In this document: positions 1 through 5,729 of the stretch, piece after piece
Layout of the letters: every line of letters begins with the position of its first letter
Numbering within the stretch: position 1 is the first letter of the stretch
Source: JAFAXD01 sp035472475
Lineage (GTDB): Bacteria > Pseudomonadota > Alphaproteobacteria > Rhizobiales > Xanthobacteraceae
Direction of reading: 5' to 3'
Assembly: GCA_035472475.1 (NCBI GenBank)
Contig: DATIPA010000192.1
Location: forward strand, 1 to 8,963
Length of the DNA: 8,963 bases
Position numbers and translations under genes: made by a program
Notes under the pieces: generated by a model
What the model saw: only the letters and a program-made list of their open reading frames with translations
Databases searched by the model: none
What the model was told of the DNA's origin: nothing

Positions 1-414
1 TTGCCGCTGGTCCTCGCCCGCATGCGTGAGCTTTCCGACAAATACCGGCTGCGTGTCGCCAATGTGTTTCATGCCGGCGACGGCAACCTGCACCCGTTGA
101 TTCTCTATGACGCCAACCAGCCAGGGGAGCTGGAACGCGCCGAAGAATTCGGGGCGGAGATCCTCAGGCTGTGCGTCGAGGTCGGCGGTGTCCTCACCGG
201 GGAGCATGGTGTCGGGGTGGAGAAGCGCGACCTGATGCCGTCGATGTTCTCTGAGGCGGATCTCGAACAGCAGCAGCGACTCAAGTGCGCATTTGACGAA
301 CGAGGTTTGCTCAACCCCGGAAAGGTGTTTCCGACGCTGCACCGTTGTGCAGAACTTGGCCGCGTGCACGTGCATGGCGGGCATGCGCGCTTTAGTGATC
401 TGCCGCGATTCTGA
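1..414 (+). CDS. glcD: Glycolate oxidase FAD subunit GlcD, C-terminal part (5' end outside window)
   Basis: This is the last 137 codons of the FAD-linked subunit of glycolate oxidase. With GlcE and GlcF it oxidises glycolate to glyoxylate and passes electrons towards the quinone pool. The reading frame is open from the first base, and GlcD proteins are usually close to 500 residues, so the TTG at position 1 is an internal codon. The visible part is the FAD-oxidase C-terminal (VAO family) domain. It contains HAGDGNLHP at window residues 24-32 and TGEHGVG around residues 66-72. In related D-2-hydroxyacid dehydrogenases the two histidines and the glutamate of these motifs bind metal, and the GEHG histidine is catalytic. 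The family-typical LLNPGKVFPT follows near residue 103, and the protein ends normally at TGA 412-414. The C-terminus is thus undamaged, yet glcE does not follow. What follows is a 149-nt gap and an unrelated gene. Homologous FAD oxidases such as D-lactate dehydrogenases are the main alternative; glcEF downstream favours GlcD. Confidence 0.92.
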   Translation: MPLVLARMRELSDKYRLRVANVFHAGDGNLHPLILYDANQPGELERAEEFGAEILRLCVEVGGVLTGEHGVGVEKRDLMPSMFSEADLEQQQRLKCAFDERGLLNPGKVFPTLHRCAELGRVHVHGGHARFSDLPRF

Positions 415-502
415 CGGAAATCACTGTTTTGCCGCGATTTCGCGCGTGCGCCAACGCGATCGGAAGTCTCGCAGAATCAAACCTTACCAAATTGCAATGT
501 TT

Positions 503-528
503 GGAGTCTTAGCGGCGGATGTACCGTT
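503..528 (+). promoter_or_regulatory. Possible promoter of the repeat-protein gene (EcfG-like spacing, weak)
   Basis: GGAGT at 503-507 and CGTT at 525-528 are separated by 17 nt. The alphaproteobacterial general-stress sigma factor EcfG recognises GGAAC, a 16-17 nt spacer and CGTT, so the -10 element and spacing fit, but two of the five -35 bases do not. The start of transcription would lie about 30 nt before the ATG at 564. I see no better sigma-70 pair in the 415-563 gap. This is a weak pattern match only. Confidence 0.2.
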
Positions 529-536
529 AACTGGGG

Positions 537-560
537 GCGAACCTCAGCAAGGGAGTTCGC
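537..560 (+). promoter_or_regulatory. Small hairpin presenting the ribosome binding site of the repeat-protein gene
   Basis: GCGAAC at 537-542 and GTTCGC at 555-560 are exact inverted repeats with a 12-nt loop. The Shine-Dalgarno AAGGGAG at 549-555 lies almost wholly in that loop, 8 nt before the ATG at 564. The ribosome binding site is good and supports this start. A 6-bp stem this close to the start codon may either expose or restrain the site; the sequence does not say which. Confidence 0.35.
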
Positions 561-563
561 GCA

Positions 564-890
564 ATGACGAAAAGGCTTTTGGCGACGGTTACGGCCGCCG
601 TCATCGTAACCGCCAGCGGTGTCGCGCTGGCACAGGAGGACCACAACAACCCAGCACCGAGCTACGGTGTCACATCGCCGGTGGCGAACAAGAACGTGAA
701 GCACATCCAGGACGGCAACAACGGAGCCCCGCGCTATGCGCCGGTTCCGGCGGTGGCGAACAAGAACGTGCAGCACATCCAGGACGGCAATAATGCTGCG
801 CCGCGCTACAGCGCCACCACGACGGCCACCAGCACGAAGAAGGCGACCGGAAGCCACGCGACCGCCAGGCGTCGCGCTAACAACGGCTAG
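564..890 (+). CDS. Small exported protein with 24-residue tandem repeats, function unknown
   Basis: This 108-residue protein is not one I recognise. Residues 1-23 form a clear Sec signal peptide: MTKR, a hydrophobic stretch and SGVALA before Gln24, so the mature product of about 85 residues should be periplasmic or secreted. The mature part is a tandem repeat. Unit 1 covers residues 26-49, unit 2 covers 50-73, and a partial third unit covers 74-84. The pattern is D-(H/G)-N-N-x-A-P-x-Y, a variable stretch, then VANKNV-x-HIQ. A Thr/Ser/Lys/Arg-rich tail (84-108) is probably disordered and basic. There are no cysteines or transmembrane segments after the signal peptide. Start choice rests on the AAGGGAG ribosome binding site 8 nt upstream and on the signal peptide. 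The conserved Asn, His, Asp and Tyr could bind a ligand or metal, but that is speculation. The gene lies between glcD and the efflux operon and is probably its own transcription unit. Confidence 0.8.
   Translation: MTKRLLATVTAAVIVTASGVALAQEDHNNPAPSYGVTSPVANKNVKHIQDGNNGAPRYAPVPAVANKNVQHIQDGNNAAPRYSATTTATSTKKATGSHATARRRANNG
639..815 (+). repeat. Tandem coding repeat, 72-nt period (two full units and a partial third)
   Basis: The units lie at 639-710, 711-782 and 783-815, each full unit encoding 24 residues. The DNA is nearly identical over 40 nt starting at CGGTGGCGAA: 679-718 and 751-790 differ at a single base, which changes Lys to Gln. Beyond that the copies differ mainly at third codon positions. 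Strong DNA identity in one part and looser similarity elsewhere suggests duplication followed by selection on the protein. Two copies without spacers rule out a CRISPR array. Confidence 0.85.
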
Positions 891-903
891 CGCTCACCCC
901 CGC

Positions 904-919
904 CGAGCCGATCGGCTCG
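904..919. promoter_or_regulatory. Perfect 16-nt palindrome just after the repeat-protein gene
   Basis: CGAGCCGATCGGCTCG is its own reverse complement and begins 13 nt after the TAG stop at 888-890. As RNA it could form a 6-bp GC-rich stem with a GATC loop; as DNA it could be a symmetric protein-binding site. No run of T follows, so a classical intrinsic terminator is unlikely. Confidence 0.45.
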
Positions 920-944
920 CACGGACGTAAGTGTTGTCCATTCC

Positions 945-983
945 CTGCATGGTGCAATGGCGGCGACGCATTGCACCATGCAG
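945..983. promoter_or_regulatory. Perfect 15-bp inverted repeat with a 9-nt loop, upstream of the efflux operon
   Basis: CTGCATGGTGCAATG at 945-959 and CATTGCACCATGCAG at 969-983 are exact reverse complements around a 9-nt loop (960-968). Each arm also holds two TGCA words three bases apart. The stem is long and perfect enough to act as a factor-independent or bidirectional transcription stop between the repeat gene and the pump operon, but no T tract follows on the + strand. A symmetric operator for the pump operon is the alternative. It lies about 100 nt before the ATG at 1083. Confidence 0.55.
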
Positions 984-1038
984 ACTGCATAACCTTCAGA
1001 GCCGCAACCACAATCCCTCGGTAGATCGGGTCCGCGCA

Positions 1039-1057
1039 AACGGTTAGTCTGTCCGTT
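1039..1057. promoter_or_regulatory. Imperfect 19-nt dyad, candidate operator of the efflux operon
   Basis: AACGGTTAGTCTGTCCGTT is symmetric at its outer five bases (AACGG/CCGTT) and at AG/CT inside, around a central T. Its size and its place 25 nt before the ATG at 1083 resemble operators of TetR/AcrR-type repressors, which commonly control RND pumps. No regulator gene is within the window, and short partial dyads occur by chance, so this is inference. Confidence 0.3.
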
Positions 1058-1082
1058 CGGATGGGCTAAGCGGGGGAATACA

Positions 1083-2201
1083 ATGCGCGTGTCGGCCCTT
1101 TGGCGTGTCGTAACCACTGCGATCGCGGTGGCGTGCGTGTCCGCATGTGGCCGCCAGGACCAGCAGGCCGAGGCCCCGCCTCCGCCGCCCGCGGTCACCG
1201 TGGTGGCGGTCGCCAAGCAAGACATCAAGCCATCCGTTACCTTTACGGGCCGCGTCCAGGCGCGCGACAAGGTTGAGCTGCGCGCCCGCGTCGAAGGGTT
1301 CCTGAAGAAGCGGCTGTTCGAGGAGGGCCAAGACGTCAAGGAGGGCGATCTTCTATTCGTCATCGAACAAGAACCCTATCGAGCCTCGGTCGACGAGATC
1401 AAAGCGGGTATTCAAAAGGCTGAAGCCGCGCTTACCCTCGCCAACATCGAGGTCGAGCGCGCCTCCCAGTTGGTCCAACGCCAGACCGGGACCCAGCAAC
1501 GTCTCGACGAAGCGAACGCCAAGCAGGCCGATGCGCGCGGCGAGGTCGCGCGTCAGAAAGCGGCGCTGGAGAAGGCGGAGCTACAGCTGAGTTATACCGA
1601 GATCTACGCGCCGATCGCCGGACGGATCGGGCGCGCGACGGTTTCAGTCGGCAACTTCGTGAGCCCGGCGACAGGACCCCTTGCTACGATCGTGCGGCAG
1701 GATCCGATCTACGTCAGTTTCCCAGTGACCCAGCGCGAGATGCTCGAAGTCCGCAAGGACGAGAAGGCCGGCGAGGACCCGACGATCTACGTTCGGCTCG
1801 CGGACGGCAGCCGCTACGAGCAGTCCGGGAAGGTCAATTTCGTCGATGTCACGGTAAATCCGGGCACGGATACCGTGCAGGTGCGCGCCCAGTTCCCCAA
1901 TCCGGACCGCGTTCTGGTGGATGGGCAGCTTGTTACGGTCGTGGTGGAGGAAGGGTCTGCGCAGACCGCGCTGCTGATACCCCAGCGCGCGATTCAGATC
2001 GACCAATCCGGCGCATTCGTCCTGGTCGTGGACAGCGCCAACAAGGTCGAGGTGCGGCGCGTCGAGGTCGAACAGGGACCGGGATCGCAGATGATCGTCG
2101 TCAAAGGCCTTAGCGCGGGCGAGAAGGTGATCACCGACGGCATCCAAAAGGTCCGCCCCGGTCAGGTCGTAGAAGCCACCGAAGTTAAGCCGGGGGCTTG
2201 A
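1083..2201 (+). CDS. RND efflux periplasmic adaptor (membrane-fusion lipoprotein, AcrA/MexE type)
   Basis: This 372-residue protein is the adaptor that links an inner-membrane RND pump to an outer-membrane channel. Its N-terminus is a lipoprotein signal: hydrophobic residues 9-17 and a VSAC lipobox, so Cys22 should be lipidated and tether the protein to the inner membrane. A proline-rich linker (residues 31-36) follows. The usual adaptor order is visible. The first lipoyl half is around VELRARVEGFL and EGQDVKEGDLLF (about 62-95). A charged Ala/Glu/Gln helical hairpin covers about 100-165. The second lipoyl half is YAPIAGRIGR (about 175-185), followed by a beta-barrel domain (about 205-290) and a membrane-proximal domain containing LLIPQRAIQ to the end. 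Length matches the family. GGGGGA at 1072-1077 lies 5 nt before the ATG and sets the start. The pump gene starts 3 nt after the stop, so the two are co-transcribed. The substrate cannot be read from the sequence. Confidence 0.93.
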   Translation: MRVSALWRVVTTAIAVACVSACGRQDQQAEAPPPPPAVTVVAVAKQDIKPSVTFTGRVQARDKVELRARVEGFLKKRLFEEGQDVKEGDLLFVIEQEPYRASVDEIKAGIQKAEAALTLANIEVERASQLVQRQTGTQQRLDEANAKQADARGEVARQKAALEKAELQLSYTEIYAPIAGRIGRATVSVGNFVSPATGPLATIVRQDPIYVSFPVTQREMLEVRKDEKAGEDPTIYVRLADGSRYEQSGKVNFVDVTVNPGTDTVQVRAQFPNPDRVLVDGQLVTVVVEEGSAQTALLIPQRAIQIDQSGAFVLVVDSANKVEVRRVEVEQGPGSQMIVVKGLSAGEKVITDGIQKVRPGQVVEATEVKPGA

Positions 2202-2204
2202 GGA

Positions 2205-5200
2205 ATGCTCTCGAGCGTGTTCATCGATCGGCCGCGCCTTGCGGTCGTCATTTCGGTCGTCATCACGCTCGCCGGTCTGATCGCGCTGACCGCGATCCCA
2301 ATCGCGCAGTTCCCCGACATCGTTCCGCCCCAGGTCGAAGTCAGCGCGACGTACCCCGGCGCGAGCGCCGAAATCGTGGAAGCCGTGGTCGCGCAGCCGA
2401 TCGAGACCCGCGTGGTCGGCGTCTCCAAGATGCTCTACATGAAGTCGACCAGCGGCAACGACGGCAGCTACAATCTCAGCGTCACATTCGCGGTCGGCAC
2501 CGATCCCGATATCGACAATGTGCTGGTGCAGAACCGGGTTCGCCTCGCAGAGGCGCAGCTTCCGCCCGAGGTCCGCGCGCAAGGTGTCAAGGTCGAGAAG
2601 AAGTCGTCGGCGATCCTCCAGGTCATCGCCCTGACGTCACAGGACGGCCGCTATGATCAGCTGTTTCTGAGCAACTATGCCACCATCAACATCATCGACA
2701 CGCTCAAACGCATCAACGGTATCGGCGAAGTGTCACTGTTGACGCCGACCGACTACAGCATGCGGGTGTGGCTCAACAGCGATCGGATGACAAGCTTCGG
2801 GCTCACGCCCAACGACGTGGTCGCCGCCCTCAAGGCGCAGAACGTCCAGGCCGCGGCCGGTCGCATCGGAGCGTCGCCGACGCTGCCCGATCAGCAATTC
2901 CAACTCAGCATCCAGACCAAGGGACGGCTGAGCACGATTCCGGAGTTCGAGAACATCGTTCTGCGCGCCAACCCGGACGGCTCGTTCGTGCGCATCCGGG
3001 ATGTGGCCCGGGTCGAGCTCGGCGCAAAATCGTCGGAGCAAATCGGACGGCAGGACGGCAAGCCGTCGGCCGTGATCGCGACCTACCAATCGCCGGGAGG
3101 CAACGCGCTCGCCAGCGCCGGCGAGGTTCGCAAGACGCTCGAACGCATGAAGGCGTCGTTTCCGCAGGGCATCGATTACACGATCACCTATGACACGACG
3201 GTATTCGTGAGCGAGAGCATCCACGAAGTGATCAAGACCCTGTTCGAAGCGTTCGTGTTGGTCGTCATCGTGGTCTATCTGTTCCTCGGCAATTTCCGCG
3301 CGACCCTCATTCCGTTGATCGCAGTTCCGGTTTCGCTCATCGGCACGTTTGCGTTCATGCTGGCGCTCGGTTACTCCGCCAACACGGTTTCACTGCTGGC
3401 TCTGGTGCTCGCGATCGGCATCGTGGTCGATGATGCGATCGTGGTGGTCGAGGCGGTCGAACATCAACTCGAGCTAAATCCGCAGCTTGCGCCGGCCGAT
3501 GCGGCCCGACGCGCCATGGGGGAAATCACCGCGCCGATCATCGCCATCACCTTGGTGCTGCTCTCGGTGTTCGTGCCGGTTGCTTTCATTCAGGGCATCT
3601 CTGGCGAACTGTTCCGCCAGTTCGCGGTTGCGGTGTCGGTCTCGATGCTGATCTCAGCGATCAACGCACTGACCTTGTCGCCGGCGCTGTGTGCGGTGTT
3701 TCTGCGCGCCAGCCACGGCCCGAAACGGGGCCCGATCCGATACATCCTGGCGGGGATCGATCGCTCGCGCGACGGGTACGCCTGGGCGGTCGAACGGCTG
3801 GTGCGGCGGGCGGTGCTGGGTCTCGTCGCGCTCGCGGTCGTACTGATCGGCGCAGGCTGGCTGTTCAACATCACGCCGACCGGTTTTCTGCCCGCCGAGG
3901 ACCAGGGCGCGATCTTCGGCGAAATCGTGTTGCCGGAAGGCGCATCGGTCAACCGCACGGACGCGGTCGCCAAACGGGTGGAAGAGATCATCCGCAGCAC
4001 CAAGGGTGTGGCCGGTGTCACCGAGGTGGTCGGCTACAGTCTGCTCGACGGCCAGGTGAAGTCGAACAGCGCTATGCTGATCATGACGCTGGAACCCTTC
4101 GATCACCGCGAAGGGCCGGAGTTGTCGGTCGACGGCATCATCGCGCATCTGCGCGGCCAGTTCGACGCGATCCAAGAAGCGAACGTGATCGCCTACAACC
4201 TTCCGCCGATCATAGGGCTCGGGACCGGCAGCGGTTTTGAGTATCAGCTCGAAAGCCTCGGAGGGGCGAGCCCAACCGATGTCGCGGCGGTTGCCCGGGC
4301 GCTCATCTTTACCGCCAACCAGAACCCAGCGCTGCAAGCGGTGTTTACCACCTACGCGGCCAATACGCCGCAACTCTATCTCGATATCGATCGCGAGAAG
4401 GTGCAGACGCTCGGCATCGAAGTGTCGGACGTGTTCAACGCGCTGCAGGCGGTGCTGGGCAGCGCCTATGTCAACGACTTCAATCTGTTCGGCCGCACCT
4501 GGCAGGTCAACGTGCAGGGCGAGGCGTCGGACCGGGCGAAGATCGACGACATCTACCGTATCAACGTACGCAACCGGCGCGGCGAGATGGTGCCGCTGCG
4601 GGCGTTCGTGGATGCGCGCGTCACTCTCGGGCCGCAGTCGGTCATCCGCTACAACAATTTCCGGAGTGTGACCATCATCGGCGGTCCCGCCGCGGGCTAC
4701 AGCTCAGGTGCGGCGCTCGCCGCGATGGAGCAGCTTTCGGCGACAACGCTTCCGCGCGGATTCGGCTTCGAATGGACCGGCACGGCGCTGCAGGAAAAGG
4801 CGGCGGCCGGCCAGACCACGATGATTCTGGCGCTCGCCGTTCTGTTCGCCTTCCTGTTCCTGGTCGGCCTCTACGAGAGCTGGACCATCCCGGTGCCGGT
4901 GCTGTTGTCGGTCTCGGTCGGCGTTGTCGGCGCCATGCTGGCACTGCTCATCTCCGGTATCGACAACAACCTCTATGCGCAGATCGGACTTGTTGTTCTG
5001 ATTGCGCTCGCCGCCAAGAACGGCATTTTGATCGTCGAGTTCGCCAAGATCCGGCGTGAACAGGGCATGCCGATTGGCGAGGCGGCGGTGCGCGGTGCGC
5101 GCGAGCGCTTCCGCGCCGTGATGATGACGAGTTTCGCGTTCATCGCCGGTCTTATTCCGCTGGTCATCGCCACCGGTGCCGGCATGCTCAGCCGCCGCGG

Positions 5201-5372
5201 CGTCGGGACCGCGGTATTTGGCGGCATGCTGGCGGCCTCAATTATCGGGATATTCTTCATCCCGGTGCTGTATGTGATCTTCCAGTGGCTGCGGGAGACC
5301 ATCAAAGGCTGGGGCGGCGGGACCATGGCGAAGGAATCGCCGCCCACCCAGCCGTCGTCTGCGGCCCACTAG
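2205..5372 (+). CDS. RND multidrug efflux pump, HAE1 family (AcrB/MexF type)
   Basis: This 1055-residue protein is the proton-driven inner-membrane pump that works with the preceding adaptor and an outer-membrane channel encoded elsewhere. The N-terminus MLSSVFIDRP is typical of the family and fixes the start. Twelve membrane segments are seen at roughly 9-29, 346-362, 367-389, 394-413, 441-463, 473-500, 538-557, 873-892, 896-918, 923-947, 971-990 and 1001-1026. Two large periplasmic loops lie after segments 1 and 7. The proton-relay residues are present: Asp409 and Asp410 in GIVVDDAIVVVE of segment 4, Lys938 in AAKNGILIVEFAK of segment 10, and Arg968, which aligns with AcrB Arg971. Nothing suggests damage, so the pump should work. 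The start is 3 nt after the adaptor stop. AGGA abuts the ATG too closely, and GGGGG at 2192-2196 is the better-spaced ribosome binding site. The two acidic residues and long loops favour drug or organic-compound export over metal export, but no substrate can be assigned. Confidence 0.95.
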   Translation: MLSSVFIDRPRLAVVISVVITLAGLIALTAIPIAQFPDIVPPQVEVSATYPGASAEIVEAVVAQPIETRVVGVSKMLYMKSTSGNDGSYNLSVTFAVGTDPDIDNVLVQNRVRLAEAQLPPEVRAQGVKVEKKSSAILQVIALTSQDGRYDQLFLSNYATINIIDTLKRINGIGEVSLLTPTDYSMRVWLNSDRMTSFGLTPNDVVAALKAQNVQAAAGRIGASPTLPDQQFQLSIQTKGRLSTIPEFENIVLRANPDGSFVRIRDVARVELGAKSSEQIGRQDGKPSAVIATYQSPGGNALASAGEVRKTLERMKASFPQGIDYTITYDTTVFVSESIHEVIKTLFEAFVLVVIVVYLFLGNFRATLIPLIAVPVSLIGTFAFMLALGYSANTVSLLALVLAIGIVVDDAIVVVEAVEHQLELNPQLAPADAARRAMGEITAPIIAITLVLLSVFVPVAFIQGISGELFRQFAVAVSVSMLISAINALTLSPALCAVFLRASHGPKRGPIRYILAGIDRSRDGYAWAVERLVRRAVLGLVALAVVLIGAGWLFNITPTGFLPAEDQGAIFGEIVLPEGASVNRTDAVAKRVEEIIRSTKGVAGVTEVVGYSLLDGQVKSNSAMLIMTLEPFDHREGPELSVDGIIAHLRGQFDAIQEANVIAYNLPPIIGLGTGSGFEYQLESLGGASPTDVAAVARALIFTANQNPALQAVFTTYAANTPQLYLDIDREKVQTLGIEVSDVFNALQAVLGSAYVNDFNLFGRTWQVNVQGEASDRAKIDDIYRINVRNRRGEMVPLRAFVDARVTLGPQSVIRYNNFRSVTIIGGPAAGYSSGAALAAMEQLSATTLPRGFGFEWTGTALQEKAAAGQTTMILALAVLFAFLFLVGLYESWTIPVPVLLSVSVGVVGAMLALLISGIDNNLYAQIGLVVLIALAAKNGILIVEFAKIRREQGMPIGEAAVRGARERFRAVMMTSFAFIAGLIPLVIATGAGMLSRRGVGTAVFGGMLAASIIGIFFIPVLYVIFQWLRETIKGWGGGTMAKESPPTQPSSAAH

Positions 5373-5397
5373 GCCGAGAAGCCTGAGAGATCGACAA

Positions 5398-5718
5398 ATG
5401 ATGGGTCGTGTCGTTGCCATCTGCGTGCTTTCATCGATCTGCGGGTCAGTGCTTGCGCAGGACGTTCCAGGCATCGAGATCTGTACGGTTGAACGCGACC
5501 TCAATCGGCGGACCAGCTGCCTGCAGAGCAACATCGAGTTTCTTCAGAAGCAGATGACCAAGCAGTCGACGGACGCACAGCAAAAGCTCTCCGAGGCGCA
5601 ACAAAAGCTCGCCGCGGCTGCGGCCGAGATCAGCAGCCTGAAGGGAACGGTCGAAATGTTGCGGACGCGCGTCGACCAAATGCAGGCTGCCGCCGCCAAA
5701 CCGCCGGCCGCCAAGTAG
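5398..5718 (+). CDS. Small exported coiled-coil protein between pump and glcE, function unknown
   Basis: This 106-residue protein is unrecognised. Residues 1-20 form a signal peptide ending SVLA before Gln21, so it should be periplasmic. A short segment with Cys29 and Cys41 (C-x11-C, within CTVERDLNRRTSCLQ) could form a disulfide in the oxidising periplasm. Residues about 42-97 are rich in Gln, Lys, Glu and Ala, with hydrophobic residues spaced as in heptads (LSEAQQKLAAAAAEISSLK and onward), so a coiled coil is expected. The tail is Ala/Pro/Lys. GAGAGA at 5385-5390 lies 7 nt before the ATG at 5398; a second ATG follows at once, so the start could be one codon later. It begins 25 nt after the pump stop and ends 11 nt before glcE, and probably shares their transcript. 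A role as an accessory to the pump, or no link to it, is equally open. Confidence 0.8.
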   Translation: MMGRVVAICVLSSICGSVLAQDVPGIEICTVERDLNRRTSCLQSNIEFLQKQMTKQSTDAQQKLSEAQQKLAAAAAEISSLKGTVEMLRTRVDQMQAAAAKPPAAK

Positions 5719-5729
5719 GGGCTACCGCG

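Noticed and set aside
1..3. TTG as a start codon for the first gene
   Set aside because: The visible protein begins in the middle of the FAD-oxidase C-terminal domain, so the gene starts before the window.
401..439. Direct repeat TGCCGCGATT at 401 and 430 as an insertion target duplication bounding the split
   Set aside because: Both copies are on the glcD side, 29 nt apart, and no matching copy was seen near glcE.
433..444. CGCGA/TCGCG dyad after glcD as a terminator
   Set aside because: The loop would be only two bases and no T run follows.
679..810. CRISPR-like direct repeats
   Set aside because: Only two copies occur, the intervening sequence is itself in frame and similar, and the repeat is coding.
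1644..2582. Minus-strand open frame of 312 codons over the adaptor-pump junction
   Set aside because: It overlaps two firmly identified genes, is rich in Asp/His/Arg as antisense of biased codons, and shows no family motif.
5362..5376. Terminator after the pump gene (CGGCC/GGCCG stem)
   Set aside because: The stem is 5 bp, spans the stop codon and has no T tract, which is too weak to separate the pump from the next gene.
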